NCBI GenBank assembly: GCA_021775755.1
Contig: JAJFHE010000047.1
Span: 16,188-80,187 of the forward strand
Length of the DNA stretch: 64,000 nucleotides
Direction: 5' to 3'
Source: Hyphomicrobiales bacterium
GTDB lineage: Bacteria > Pseudomonadota > Alphaproteobacteria > Rhizobiales > JAJFHB01
In this document: positions 10,201 through 19,045 of the stretch, piece by piece
Layout: every line of letters starts with the position of its first letter
Position numbering within the stretch: position 1 is the stretch's first letter
Position numbers and translations under genes: made by a program
The notes under the pieces: model-generated
Told to the model about the DNA's origin: nothing
Database searches by the model: none
Seen by the model: the letters and a program-made list of their open reading frames with translations, nothing else

Positions 10201-12572
10201 TGTCCGGTGAGCAGATATCCACGATCGATGCGCATGCGGGTCTTCTGGACACCGTACTTTACACGCCGGACGGGTCGGTGTTGGTCACGGTGGGGCATGA
10301 CAAGCGGGTGCGCGGCTGGGATGCGGAGAGCGGGGCGCGTCGCTTCGAACTGGCAGGTCACGACGCGGAAATCAATGTTGCAGCAATGTCGGAATCTGGC
10401 GATTTCCTTCTCTCAGGTGACTCTCAGGGAACCGCGATACTGTGGAATATCCGCACCGGCGAAATGCTGCGCCGGTGGCGGGCGCAACAGAAACTCATTC
10501 ATGAAGCTGCCGTATCGCCGGATGGTGACGTGCTGGTTACCTGCGGGCATGATGGGACATGCAAGGTGTGGAATCCGGAAGCAACTGCGCCTGTGCAAGA
10601 GTTGCCGCTGGACCAGAATGCCGAAATTCCTCAGGCGGTTGAGTGGATGAGTTTTGCTCCGGGAGGCGCTCGCCTGATTACTGTCGTCAACCATCCCTAC
10701 CGATATGCTGTCCAGATGTGGGATACTGCTGACTGGCGTGAAATCTGGCGCTCAAGCATTGAAAAAAAGATGGGCGGCTGGAAGGCGGACGTGGGTGCGT
10801 TTTCACAAGATGGCAGTCTGATTGCGATCAGTGAGATCGACAAGATCGTGCTGATCGCGGCCCGTGACGGCAACGTCGTGGCGCGCTTGCACGGACACAC
10901 AAATGATGTCACGAGCGGTCAGTTCATAGCCGGTTCCGACCTTTTCGTATCGGGCGGTGCGGACGGCACGCTGCGGCTTTGGTCGCTAGGCGGCATGCGG
11001 GAGCTTGCGTCCATGCGCGGGCTTGCTGACGATGAGTGGATCACAACGCTGCCGTCGGGCTTCTTTTCATCATCGTCGGGTGCCTCGCGCAATATGGCGG
11101 TCAGAAGCGGCGAGGATGTCTACTCGATCGAACAGTTCTATCAGACGCTTTACCGCCCGGATCTTGTGCGCTCGGCCTTTGCGGACGATCCGGACGGAGA
11201 GGTGGCGGCCGCCGCGCACGAACTCAGTCTCGATGCCGTCATCGGCGGTGGCGGACCGCCGGCGATCGAGATTATTGCGCCGGAGCCCTCGCAAAGAGCC
11301 GGCGCGGAAAGCATCGACATGTCAATCAAGGTCACCGACCGGGGTGGCGGTGTCGGACGGGTCGAATGGAAGATCAACGGCACGACCATCGGCGTTGGTG
11401 AGCGCGGGCTGGCACGGATCGAAGGTGAGACGGGCGGCGCGGAACGCACTCTTGAACTCTCGCGTACATTGCTGCTCGAGCCCGGCGAGAACGTTATCGA
11501 GGTCGTCGCCTATAACGCCGCCAACCACATCGCCTCGGAACCGGTGACACTGTCCTTGCAGTGGGACGGCGTGTCCGGCAGCGGTCCGCCGGACCTCCAT
11601 ATCATGGCGGTGGGCGTCAACGATTACTGGGACAGCCAGTTGCGTCTCAACTACGCGGTGCCGGATGCACGGGCGCTGGCGGAAGCATTCGGAGAGGCGG
11701 GCCCCGGACTGTACGATGAAATCCATGTGCACACCGTGTTCGATGAAGATGTGACGGTTGGCGGGCTGGAACGGGCGTTCTCGGCACTCGCAAATGAGGT
11801 TCGCCCGCAGGATGTGTTCGTGTTCTTCATTGCCGGTCACGGCAAGACGGTGGACGGGCGCTACTACTTCCTGCCGCAGGACTTCCGGTTCCGCAACGAG
11901 GACTCAATCCTCACCGATGGTATCGGTCAGGACCGCTGGCAGGACTGGTTCGCGCGGATCCAGGCGCGCAAGTCGGTGCTGCTCTATGACACCTGCGAGA
12001 GCGGCTCTTTGACTGGCGATCGCATTGCGCAGCGCGGCATCGGGCGGCTCACCGCCATGGACAAGCTGACCCGAGCCATGGGGCGCACCGTGTTGTCGGC
12101 GGCGACGGACGATGCGCCGGCACTTGAAGGTTATCGAGGCCACGGTGTCTTCACCTATGCGCTGCTAGAAGCGCTCGGGCAGGCGGATGTCAACGGCAAC
12201 GACCGGATCGAGGTCACTGAGCTCGCGACCCATGTGGATGAGCGGGTGCCGATTATCAGCCATCAGGCGTTCGGTATCCGCCAGGTGCCGCAGATGCGCA
12301 TCGTAGGATCGAACTTCCCGATTGGTGTCCAGCTCGCATCGCTCTCCACCGGCGACGAACCCGCCCCGGAAATCCCGACGACGCCGACCCACGTGGTGGT
12401 GTCGCAAACACCGGTGCGCGCGGCCGCGGACGAAGGGGCGGATGCCGTCGGCGAGCTGCAGACCGGCCATCAGGTCGCGGTCATCGAGGAGAGCGGCGGG
12501 TGGGCCCGCGTCGCGCGCGATGGACGGGTCGTGGGATACTTGCCGCTGTCGGTCCTGATCAGATTGCAGTAG
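7209..12572 (+). CDS. Giant exported protein: PG-binding-like repeats, WD40, Ig-like, caspase, SH3
   Basis: 1787 residues from the ATG at 7209, with GGAGG 8 bp upstream. The preceding in-frame TTG and following ATG are alternatives. Layout: signal peptide (cleavage near AYS); seven PG-binding-like repeats (about 28-632), several alternating in type; WD40 repeats (about 660-1270, with many S-G-G-x-D and L-W-D signatures); an Ig-like segment (about 1350-1450); a caspase domain (about 1460-1705) with His1544 (IAGHGK) and Cys1596 (YDTCESGS); and an SH3-like domain at the C-terminus. The caspase domain belongs to a different subgroup from those in the three upstream genes. WD40 beta-propellers usually bind partner proteins, so this could be a scaffold or regulated executioner of the array; that role is inferred. 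Confidence 0.92.
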   Translation: MMRKLLVLLLCGLFLFAMPPQDEAYSDSRVAQIQRSLTELGYNPGPVDGAWGSRTERAVRQFLRDNSRPISYVFRDYGVDYNRLLTSLEIRSNSGNGRAGALQDTADGRLRTPSAQQTERVEKLLVALGYFDQVPNGVWDDATNAAVKQFVAESSRNIVWRQGQRVRVQVLLNELRRGSHGRDSVTQVTVWDDSRFTDITDAKVRRIEKLLDKLGYLTEKPDGHWTDETFAAALLFARGRSLDEAAWHSGGRINPDALISELERGEYDGHRASSFPAIYRSDVRSGGAPSIQEVREIQILLATLGYDPGARDGVWTIDTRLATEQFALDRSLEADTWRSGGRINALALQVHLKLARRQGHSGRSRHEHETETQAAVSGAARFTDITIAQVRKIELLLDSLGYLIAWLDGHWSDETFVAAQWFARDRSLDDTAWRPEGRIDPDALIEELGRAAAAGHHVQWAAIATSEEWEWGPGLRWAVNREVQTLLRDIDYPFFAVNNDTWSVGMTIAVLRLANQNDLNFDDLSPAPGQIDGDALIEALTAAKQERIEAQTAQAQTGGAETAPDRTMQVEQLLSDLGYEVGPVDGDWEAQALSAARVFAHDRGLEDALWKPNGAVNFTVLTVHLELAKRAGQRAVDSHTAGEANPGGRTHGGNAAIVPQFGHSAWVSSLALSHDGRMLASGGADNAVILWDIETGEVLNVLKKHSETVLSVAISPDGSLVASGGNDHTVLVWNTSTGEIVQRVGGFRDAVEALWFHDDGRSLMMAETINVGTSDLATGNRRVMSGGLGTGLSPDRSLMIQAIDRRRGLRIADATTGETVSQFTLPGELAYENNAGSVGWSPDNDRVAVIAGTAQNISDAKYLMVFEVATGKELSRTEYAGDVFYPRNQRLTFFADGNRLLVRTFEEAQIWDTRNGEVLNTFAHEGSHVTSARLAENDEQVVTGGADGSILLWDVATGRQVRAFGGEVPAITSVAVSPDRQRIATGGSDGTVRVWDRLSGEQISTIDAHAGLLDTVLYTPDGSVLVTVGHDKRVRGWDAESGARRFELAGHDAEINVAAMSESGDFLLSGDSQGTAILWNIRTGEMLRRWRAQQKLIHEAAVSPDGDVLVTCGHDGTCKVWNPEATAPVQELPLDQNAEIPQAVEWMSFAPGGARLITVVNHPYRYAVQMWDTADWREIWRSSIEKKMGGWKADVGAFSQDGSLIAISEIDKIVLIAARDGNVVARLHGHTNDVTSGQFIAGSDLFVSGGADGTLRLWSLGGMRELASMRGLADDEWITTLPSGFFSSSSGASRNMAVRSGEDVYSIEQFYQTLYRPDLVRSAFADDPDGEVAAAAHELSLDAVIGGGGPPAIEIIAPEPSQRAGAESIDMSIKVTDRGGGVGRVEWKINGTTIGVGERGLARIEGETGGAERTLELSRTLLLEPGENVIEVVAYNAANHIASEPVTLSLQWDGVSGSGPPDLHIMAVGVNDYWDSQLRLNYAVPDARALAEAFGEAGPGLYDEIHVHTVFDEDVTVGGLERAFSALANEVRPQDVFVFFIAGHGKTVDGRYYFLPQDFRFRNEDSILTDGIGQDRWQDWFARIQARKSVLLYDTCESGSLTGDRIAQRGIGRLTAMDKLTRAMGRTVLSAATDDAPALEGYRGHGVFTYALLEALGQADVNGNDRIEVTELATHVDERVPIISHQAFGIRQVPQMRIVGSNFPIGVQLASLSTGDEPAPEIPTTPTHVVVSQTPVRAAADEGADAVGELQTGHQVAVIEESGGWARVARDGRVVGYLPLSVLIRLQ

Positions 12573-12577
12573 GCGCT

Positions 12578-13063
12578 TCAGCCCTTGCGGCGGATGCCGA
12601 TCTGGTGGCCGAGTTCGGCCGGCGTGTCCAGCGCCTGGTGCGCCTTGTACATGGCTTCGACGCGCTCGTAGACGTGCGGTGGGAAGGGCGATGAGCGCCG
12701 CGTTTCAAGATCCACGTGCATGCAGATGCATTCCATAGTGGCGGCGAGAAAGCCTTCGCGCTCGTTGTACATGTGCTCGAAATAGTGCGTGCGCTTCTCA
12801 TCGAAGTCGATCATCTGCAAGGTAACCAGCACCGGCGCGTCGAGATGCAGTTCGCGCTGATAGGTGAGGTGGGCTTCGAGCGTATAGAATGAGGCGTTCT
12901 CGGTTTTCGCATATTCAGGACCCATACCCATGGCGTCGAAGGCATGGTCGACGCAGTGGTCGAAGAGCACTAGATAGTAGGCCATGTTGAGGTGGCCGTT
13001 ATAGTCGATCCACTCCGGCTTGATGGCCGTGACGGGGGCGGTGAACGGTGCGGCGAACTCCAT
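12578..13063 (-). CDS. Hotdog-fold acyl-CoA thioesterase family protein
   Basis: 161 residues of the 4HBT (hotdog) thioesterase family. The signature is the N-terminal EWIDYNGHLNMAYYLVLFD stretch, where the Asp-Tyr-Asn-Gly-His box and the following helix form the active site in this family. Proteins of this type hydrolyse acyl-CoA thioesters in the cytoplasm. In related bacteria a close branch acts in carnitine/betaine catabolism (betainyl-CoA thioesterase), but no carnitine genes are seen here, so the substrate is open. The ATG at 13063 gives the usual family length; the frame stays open upstream without recognisable similarity. It converges on the giant caspase gene with 5 bp between the stops. 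Confidence 0.85.
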   Translation of the reverse strand: MEFAAPFTAPVTAIKPEWIDYNGHLNMAYYLVLFDHCVDHAFDAMGMGPEYAKTENASFYTLEAHLTYQRELHLDAPVLVTLQMIDFDEKRTHYFEHMYNEREGFLAATMECICMHVDLETRRSSPFPPHVYERVEAMYKAHQALDTPAELGHQIGIRRKG

Positions 13064-13243
13064 GGCGGATCCCTGTTTCCTGTCTCGGTCTTGCGGTTCG
13101 CCAGCAATGCGCACCGCGGCCATCCATTGGAAAGGCGCGCCATGTCTGGTATCAAAGGTCGGGCCTTCCGGGGTTGCGCTATAGCCGCGCGTACCCCGGC
13201 AGGTCAATGGTTTAAGCGATGACCTGTGACGAGGATGGTGAGC

Positions 13244-14644
13244 ATGTCGGTTACGGCGGAGAGTTCACGGCGCAATTCGGTGCCGCAGGCCATTGCGGAG
13301 CTTTCCGAATTCCTTGGCGACCGCCTGTCGACGGCACAGGCAGTGCGCGAGCAGCATGGCGACGACCTCACCTGGAACAAGGGGCAGCCGCCCGATGCGG
13401 TGGCCTTTGTGCAAACAACCGGCGAAGTTGAAAAGCTGGTCGGTATCTGCGGCAAGTATTCTGTGCCGATCATTCCTTACGGCACCGGGACCTCGCTTGA
13501 AGGGCATATCAGCGCGCCGCTCGGAGGGGTCAGCGTCGACCTCTCTCAGATGAACAACATCATAGCCGTCAATCCGGAGGATCTCGATTGCGTTGTCGAG
13601 CCCGGCGTGACGCGCAAGGCATTGAACGAGCACCTGCGCGATACCGGACTGTTCTTTCCGATCGATCCGGGTGCCGATGCCAGCATTGGCGGTATGACCT
13701 CGACGCGCGCTTCCGGCACCAATGCGGTGCGCTACGGCACGATGCGCGAGAACGTGCTAGGCCTGACGGCGGTGATGCCGAACGGCGAGGTGGTGCGTAC
13801 CTCGCGGCGGGCGCGAAAGTCTTCCGCCGGATACGATCTGACCCGCCTTCTGGTTGGATCGGAGGGAACGCTCGGGGTCATTACCGAAGTCAATCTCAGG
13901 CTTTACGGTATTCCCGAGGGCATTTCGGCGGGTGTGTGTCCGTTCCCGAGTGTCGAAGCGGCTTGCGAAGCGGTCATCCTGACCATTCAAATGGGGATAC
14001 CGGTGGCCCGCATCGAACTTCTCGATGAACTACAGGTCCAGTTGTCGAATGCCTATTCGGATCTCGGCCTTAAGGAATCGCCGACATTGTTTTTGGAGTT
14101 TCACGGCACGCAGGCGGGCGTTGTCGAGCAATCGGAAATGTTCGGTGAAATTGCCGACGAGCTCGGCGGCGGGCCATTCGACTGGGCCACGAAAACCGAA
14201 GACCGCAACAAGTTGTGGCAGGCGCGACATGATGCATTCTGGGCGGCGAAAACCGCGATGCCTGGCAAGGAATCAGTGGCCTCCGATGTCTGCGTGCCGA
14301 TTTCGCGGCTTGCCGAATGCGTTGAGGAAACACGCCGCGATCTTGCTGAACATGGGCTTTACGGCCCGATCGTCGGCCACGTCGGCGACGGAAATTTCCA
14401 CGTCGTCCTTTTCTGCGACATGGATGACGCCGAAGAAGTTAAGCAGGCAAATGAATTTCTTGACCGGCTGGTCATGCGCGCGCTTGCCATGGACGGCACC
14501 TGTACCGGCGAACACGGTATCGGTCAGGGCAAGATGAAGTTTCTCCAGGCCGAACACGGGGCCGGACTGCAGGTCATGCGCACGATCAAACAGGCGATCG
14601 ATCCGCAGAACATCATGAACCCCGGCAAGATCATCACTTTGTGA
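13244..14644 (+). CDS. FAD-binding D-lactate dehydrogenase (cytochrome)-like oxidoreductase
   Basis: About 466 residues of the FAD_binding_4 / FAD-oxidase_C family (GlcD, LDHD). The FAD site is visible in PYGTGTSLEGH, DPGADASIGGM and the VGSEGTLGVITE motif. The C-terminal HVGDGNFH segment supplies metal/active-site residues, and GTCTGEHGIGQGK is close to the end. It should oxidise a 2-hydroxy acid, D-lactate being the best guess, and pass electrons to the respiratory chain. No GlcE/GlcF partners follow, which favours the single-subunit D-lactate dehydrogenase type over glycolate oxidase. Starts at 13226 (GTG) and 13235 (ATG) are alternatives; 13244 has GAGG nine bases upstream. Confidence 0.85.
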   Translation: MSVTAESSRRNSVPQAIAELSEFLGDRLSTAQAVREQHGDDLTWNKGQPPDAVAFVQTTGEVEKLVGICGKYSVPIIPYGTGTSLEGHISAPLGGVSVDLSQMNNIIAVNPEDLDCVVEPGVTRKALNEHLRDTGLFFPIDPGADASIGGMTSTRASGTNAVRYGTMRENVLGLTAVMPNGEVVRTSRRARKSSAGYDLTRLLVGSEGTLGVITEVNLRLYGIPEGISAGVCPFPSVEAACEAVILTIQMGIPVARIELLDELQVQLSNAYSDLGLKESPTLFLEFHGTQAGVVEQSEMFGEIADELGGGPFDWATKTEDRNKLWQARHDAFWAAKTAMPGKESVASDVCVPISRLAECVEETRRDLAEHGLYGPIVGHVGDGNFHVVLFCDMDDAEEVKQANEFLDRLVMRALAMDGTCTGEHGIGQGKMKFLQAEHGAGLQVMRTIKQAIDPQNIMNPGKIITL

Positions 14645-14891
14645 CATAAATCTGTCCAGAAGTCGGTGCACATTGTGTCGAATCCCAAATCAGCCTATGG
14701 CCGTGCCGTAAGCAATTGATTAGGTTACGCTACATTCGAATTGAGGCTCGCTTCCCCGGTGCGCGGATCAGGGAAGCAAACTGACAAGTACTGACTGTGA
14801 AACCTGGTGAACGTCTGACCATAGCCGTGTCAAACGGCAGTGCCGGTGTGCGAGGGCACGCTGACCGCTCGTGCGCGTCGGGGGCGATGCG

Positions 14892-17800
14892 ATGAGATCA
14901 CCACTCCTCCTCCTTGCCGGGCTGCTTGTCGTCGTGTTGTGCACGGCGCTGGTCGCACCGTTTTTCATCGACTGGTCGCAGTACCGTGGCCAGATTGAGG
15001 CCTATGCCCGCCAGCTCACCGGACGCCATGTCGAGCTTGCAGGCGACATCGACATCAGGCTTCTGCCGACGCCGAACGTGCATCTTACGATGCTTCGCAT
15101 CGGTGGTGGATCGCAGGACGACGGTGGTGGCGCGCCGCTGCTCGATGCGGAGAACGTGGCGGTCGAAATCGCTCTCAATCCTTTGCTGAAGGGACAGATC
15201 GAGATCACATCGGTCATCCTCGATAACCCGGTGTTTGTCCTTGAGCACACGGGCGGCGGCGAAGGCAACTGGTCTATTGAACCGAGCGGCGACATTCCGG
15301 CTCTGTTTGGGGCAGACAATATTGCGCTCAATCGCGCGGTCATCCGCAACGGTGTCGTGCATCTGCGCGATACGACGCGTGCCGGCAATGCGAGCCTTGA
15401 GAATGTCGAGCTGGAGATTTCCGCGCCATCGCTTGCCGGTCCCTACCGGGTGCGCGGCTCGATGGAGCATGAAGACGTGCCGATCGCCATTTCGGTTGCG
15501 ACGGGCAAGCGCCGCGACACGGCAGAGCTGCCGCTCAGCATTAAACTGGTTCAACAAGACGGTTCCGGGCCGACATACAGTTTCGACGGTTATCAGAAGA
15601 ACGACGAAACGGGGCCGCATGTCGACGGCCTACTCACGGTGCAGGCGGGCAAGCCCGAGACGCCGGAAGACGCCGCGGCTGCCGAAACGCATCTGCCGTA
15701 TGTCCTGGTGGCGCGGCTAGTCGGCACGCTCGCCCAGTTCAAGCTCGACAACATTTCGCTGCTCCTCGACGAGGACGATGCGGCAACCGAGGTGACCGGT
15801 GCTGTCGAGGCGGCCCTTGGTGATGTGATGAGCTTGTCAGTGCGGCTTGCCGCGGGGCACCTCGATTTCGACCGGCTCGCGGCAACCCGGGGCCTGGGGG
15901 CAGGCGATCTCGTGCCGGATCTGGCGCTCGTCGATGATCTGACGGGGCTGGTGGCGCTGCTGCCGCTTGACCTCGACGCGCGGCTGTCTTTTCGCGCCGC
16001 CGCCCTCACTATTGCCGGCGAGACGGCCGATACGCTGAGGTTCGATAGCTCGTTCCGCGACGGCGTCCTGCGTGTCGACCGGCTGGCGGGACGTCTGCCG
16101 GGCCGCGGCGATCTGAGTGTCGATGACGCGCGTTATGAGATCCGCGATGACGGCGCTGCGTTCGTCGGCGGGTTTGCGCTCAGAAGCCGCGACACGCGCG
16201 GGCTGCTGCGGTGGGCGGCACCGCAACTCGGCAACTGGCTCGACGCCATGCCGGCAAGCCTCAAGGGGCGCTCCGAACTCAGCGGTACAATCCGCGTGGA
16301 GGGCTCCGGCATCGACCTCGTCGATGCCCGGTTTGAGCAGCGCGATGGAACGATTACCGGAGCGCTCGGCATCGATCCTGGAGAACGGCCGGTCGTTCGC
16401 GCCGATCTGCGGTTCGATCAGCTGCTGGTCGACAAGATTATCCCCACCGCTGCTCCGGCTGGAGAAGACGTGCGCGGCAACCTGCGGCAGGCAGCCGTAT
16501 ATGCCCTTGAGGCGTTTCTTCCGGAAATGGCGCGGGCTTACGATGCGCAAGTCAAGGTGAGCGCGGACCGCATTGCATGGTCGGGGTATTCAGGCGAAAC
16601 GTTCAGCCTTGCCGCGACGCTTGACGAAGGCACGCTGCGGCTGTCTGAACTCGCCGTTTCGGGTTTCAACGACGTGACTATTTCGGCAAGTGGCCAGCTT
16701 ACCTGGCCGGAAGGCCATCTGCGGGGTGCCCTGCAGTCTGAAATTGAAACACCGCGCACCGGCGCGCTGGTCGAACTCGTGGCATCTGACATCGAAATGC
16801 TTGCAGGCGGGGCAGATACAGACGGCCTGGCGCAGCGGCTGTCGCCGGCAAAGATCGGTGCTGCCGTGTCGTTGAACGGCTCGGGTGACGGGACGCGACT
16901 ATCATACGAGCTCGATGCGGATCTGGGCGCCCTGCAGGTATCCAGCTCCGGGTATGTGGAAGGCGATCTGGAAACGCCTGAAAACAACCGACTCGATCTT
17001 GAGGCACGGATAAGCGGGCGCAATGACAACGATATTCTGGCGTTCGCGGGGATTGAGACGGTGCCGGGCGCTGACAGCGGGGAGGTGCGCGACTTGCTGT
17101 TGCTGCAGCTTGGCGGACCGTTGCGGGAGGGCGCCACGGCAACAGCTGTATTGTCGGTGCTCGACAGCCGCATCGCCGCGGAAGGCGTCGTGCAGTTCGC
17201 CGATGGGGCGGGCAAGACAAGCGGCGAAGTCACAGTGGACGCGGAGAGTTCCGATGTGTTGCTCGGTGCGTTCGGGTTCGTATCGGAAGACGAAGACGGA
17301 TTCGGCCCGGTGCATCTGGCAGGCACGCTGCTGGGGCAGGGGCTCATATTCGATGTGCCGAGTTTCGGCGGCCGCCTGGGCGCCCTCGATACCGGCTTCA
17401 ACGGAACGCTCGATTTAAGTGCTCCGGTGCCACTGGCGACCGGTAATCTGACCTTGTCATCGGTATCTCTGCCCGGTTTGCTGCAGCACACGCTCGGCGT
17501 TGCACCGGACGCGGGAGGCGAATGGCCGGCAACGGCATTTTCAACCAGAGCTGCCGCGATGATGGCTCTGGATGTGGTTGTGTTCGCGGGTGAGCTTGAG
17601 CTGAACGAGGGCATCACGGCGTACTCCGTCACCGGGCGGGTTGAGGCGCTGGATGGGAAAGTGGCCGTAAGCGCGGCATCGATGGACCTGTTCGGCGGCC
17701 GCCTGACCGTCGACGGGGAAGTCGAACGCACCGGCGGACCGCTGCGCGCCAGTGCCCGCTACGCGCTGGAGAATGCCCAGGCGGGCGATCTTGCCGCAGG

Positions 17801-18851
17801 TAATGGCAATGACGATGCCGCCTTGCTTCGCGGGCTCGTGTCGTTATCGGGAGACGTTTCAGGCAGCGGGCGCAGCATGCGCGGCCTCGTGTCGACGCTG
17901 TCGGGCGGCGGCGAGTTGACACTGACGCAGGCGTATTTGGCAGGCGTTGCGCCACAATCGCTTGCAGAAGCGCTTGGTGCATCGACCAGCGTGCCGGAAC
18001 TCGAAACTACGCTTGCCAGTCAGCTGGGCTCCGGCGAAATGTCCGTGCCGCGGCTTGCCGGCCGCTATTCGATCAAGGACGGTGTCGCACAATTCGTGCC
18101 GTTGCGGTTCGAGACCGATGGCGCGGACGGCATCGTCGAGGCCCGTTTCGACCTTCCCGCCTGGACGCTGCGTGCGCAATCGTGGGTCGGGTTGACGGAA
18201 CACCCGGACGCACCCGATCTCGGCATTGTCTATTCTGGCTCAATGGCATCGCCGCAGCGTAGCTTCGAGTTCGCCGACCTGCGCTCGCACTTTACGGTTC
18301 TGGCACTGGCGGAGGGCATGCGGCAGCTCGAAGAGCTGCAACGCCAGGAAGAAGCGCAACTGGCGCGTATTGAAGAGTTCGAACGCCGCGCCCGCGAGCA
18401 GGCCCGCCGGCGGGCCTTTGAACGGGCGCAAAGCATTGTCCGCGCCGGAGCGGGTGTTGAAATCCGCCCACGTGCGGCGCCCGGTGTAGGCGGCAGTTTG
18501 GAGGGCGCCGAGGCGACGGCGTCCATTACGCCGTCTCAACCCGAGCCCGCCGAAGCTCCTGCTGCCGCGCCGGAGCCGCAGCAACCTGAAACACTGGCGT
18601 CCGCGCCGACGCTGGAGGACGGTGAGGTTATACGGCTTCCCGAACCAGAACCCGCCCCTGAGCCTGAAAACGAAGTGGTTGTCATAGAAATTCCGCAAGC
18701 CGTGCGGCCGGCTGAAGCGCCGCGTATCATCGTCCCTGCACAGCCCGCCCAACCGCCCGCGGAGAGCGAGCCCGCCGAGGCACCCGCTCAGCCGTCCTCG
18801 ACCGGAGGTGCTGACGTGTTCTCCAACAATCCCAACGATATTCTGAAATAG
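14892..18851 (+). CDS. AsmA family outer-membrane/envelope biogenesis protein
   Basis: 1319 residues. An N-terminal transmembrane helix (about 4-22, LLLLAGLLVVVLCTALVA) leads into FIDWSQYRGQIEAYARQLTGRHVELAGDIDIRLLPTPNV-type sequence, the classic AsmA start. A very long beta-rich repetitive body and an AsmA_2-type C-terminal domain (about 950-1130) follow. The last 200 residues are a charged coiled-coil segment (EELQRQEEAQLARIEEFERR) and a Pro/Ala/Glu-rich tail. AsmA-like proteins are inner-membrane-anchored, span the periplasm and are linked to phospholipid transport to the outer membrane. ATG 14892 is preferred over GTG 14871 because it places the membrane helix correctly and follows GGGGG. 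Its 3' end overlaps the opposing RHH gene by 64 bp. Confidence 0.9.
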   Translation: MRSPLLLLAGLLVVVLCTALVAPFFIDWSQYRGQIEAYARQLTGRHVELAGDIDIRLLPTPNVHLTMLRIGGGSQDDGGGAPLLDAENVAVEIALNPLLKGQIEITSVILDNPVFVLEHTGGGEGNWSIEPSGDIPALFGADNIALNRAVIRNGVVHLRDTTRAGNASLENVELEISAPSLAGPYRVRGSMEHEDVPIAISVATGKRRDTAELPLSIKLVQQDGSGPTYSFDGYQKNDETGPHVDGLLTVQAGKPETPEDAAAAETHLPYVLVARLVGTLAQFKLDNISLLLDEDDAATEVTGAVEAALGDVMSLSVRLAAGHLDFDRLAATRGLGAGDLVPDLALVDDLTGLVALLPLDLDARLSFRAAALTIAGETADTLRFDSSFRDGVLRVDRLAGRLPGRGDLSVDDARYEIRDDGAAFVGGFALRSRDTRGLLRWAAPQLGNWLDAMPASLKGRSELSGTIRVEGSGIDLVDARFEQRDGTITGALGIDPGERPVVRADLRFDQLLVDKIIPTAAPAGEDVRGNLRQAAVYALEAFLPEMARAYDAQVKVSADRIAWSGYSGETFSLAATLDEGTLRLSELAVSGFNDVTISASGQLTWPEGHLRGALQSEIETPRTGALVELVASDIEMLAGGADTDGLAQRLSPAKIGAAVSLNGSGDGTRLSYELDADLGALQVSSSGYVEGDLETPENNRLDLEARISGRNDNDILAFAGIETVPGADSGEVRDLLLLQLGGPLREGATATAVLSVLDSRIAAEGVVQFADGAGKTSGEVTVDAESSDVLLGAFGFVSEDEDGFGPVHLAGTLLGQGLIFDVPSFGGRLGALDTGFNGTLDLSAPVPLATGNLTLSSVSLPGLLQHTLGVAPDAGGEWPATAFSTRAAAMMALDVVVFAGELELNEGITAYSVTGRVEALDGKVAVSAASMDLFGGRLTVDGEVERTGGPLRASARYALENAQAGDLAAGNGNDDAALLRGLVSLSGDVSGSGRSMRGLVSTLSGGGELTLTQAYLAGVAPQSLAEALGASTSVPELETTLASQLGSGEMSVPRLAGRYSIKDGVAQFVPLRFETDGADGIVEARFDLPAWTLRAQSWVGLTEHPDAPDLGIVYSGSMASPQRSFEFADLRSHFTVLALAEGMRQLEELQRQEEAQLARIEEFERRAREQARRRAFERAQSIVRAGAGVEIRPRAAPGVGGSLEGAEATASITPSQPEPAEAPAAAPEPQQPETLASAPTLEDGEVIRLPEPEPAPEPENEVVVIEIPQAVRPAEAPRIIVPAQPAQPPAESEPAEAPAQPSSTGGADVFSNNPNDILK

Positions 18852-19045
18852 CCGAGCGCATAGACTCGTGCGGCCGACGAAAGACCGGAGTCCTGGCGCA
18901 GCGCGTCGATTTCTTCGAGCAGCGCCGCAACTGACACACCGCGTTCGCGGCAGATACCGCGCAACGCATCCCAGAATTCAGGTTCAAGCGAGATGCTTGT
19001 GCTGTGGCCGGCGATCGTCACGGACCGCTTGACCGGGCGCGTCAT
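18788..19045 (-). CDS. Ribbon-helix-helix domain protein
   Basis: 85 residues. It opens with KRSVTIAGHSTSISLEPEFW, a basic beta-strand then helix pattern typical of ribbon-helix-helix DNA-binding proteins (RHH_4-like), then a second helix containing the V-S-V-A-A-L-L-E-E-I-D segment. Such proteins are small dimeric repressors. Its ATG directly follows the fumC stop codon (TAG-ATG, no gap), so the two genes are co-transcribed and probably translationally coupled. The C-terminal 21 codons overlap the end of the AsmA gene on the other strand. The target is unknown. Confidence 0.8.
   Translation of the reverse strand: MTRPVKRSVTIAGHSTSISLEPEFWDALRGICRERGVSVAALLEEIDALRQDSGLSSAARVYALGYFRISLGLLENTSAPPVEDG

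Noticed and set aside
1..12572. Reading the caspase array as a known NLR, CHAT/Craspase or gasdermin defence system
   Set aside because: No STAND NTPase, CRISPR effector, CHAT or gasdermin gene is present in the window, and the proteins carry export signals, unlike those cytosolic systems.
12578..13207. Longer thioesterase start at 13207
   Set aside because: The extra 48 residues are not like the family, and the start at 13063 gives the conserved N-terminus.
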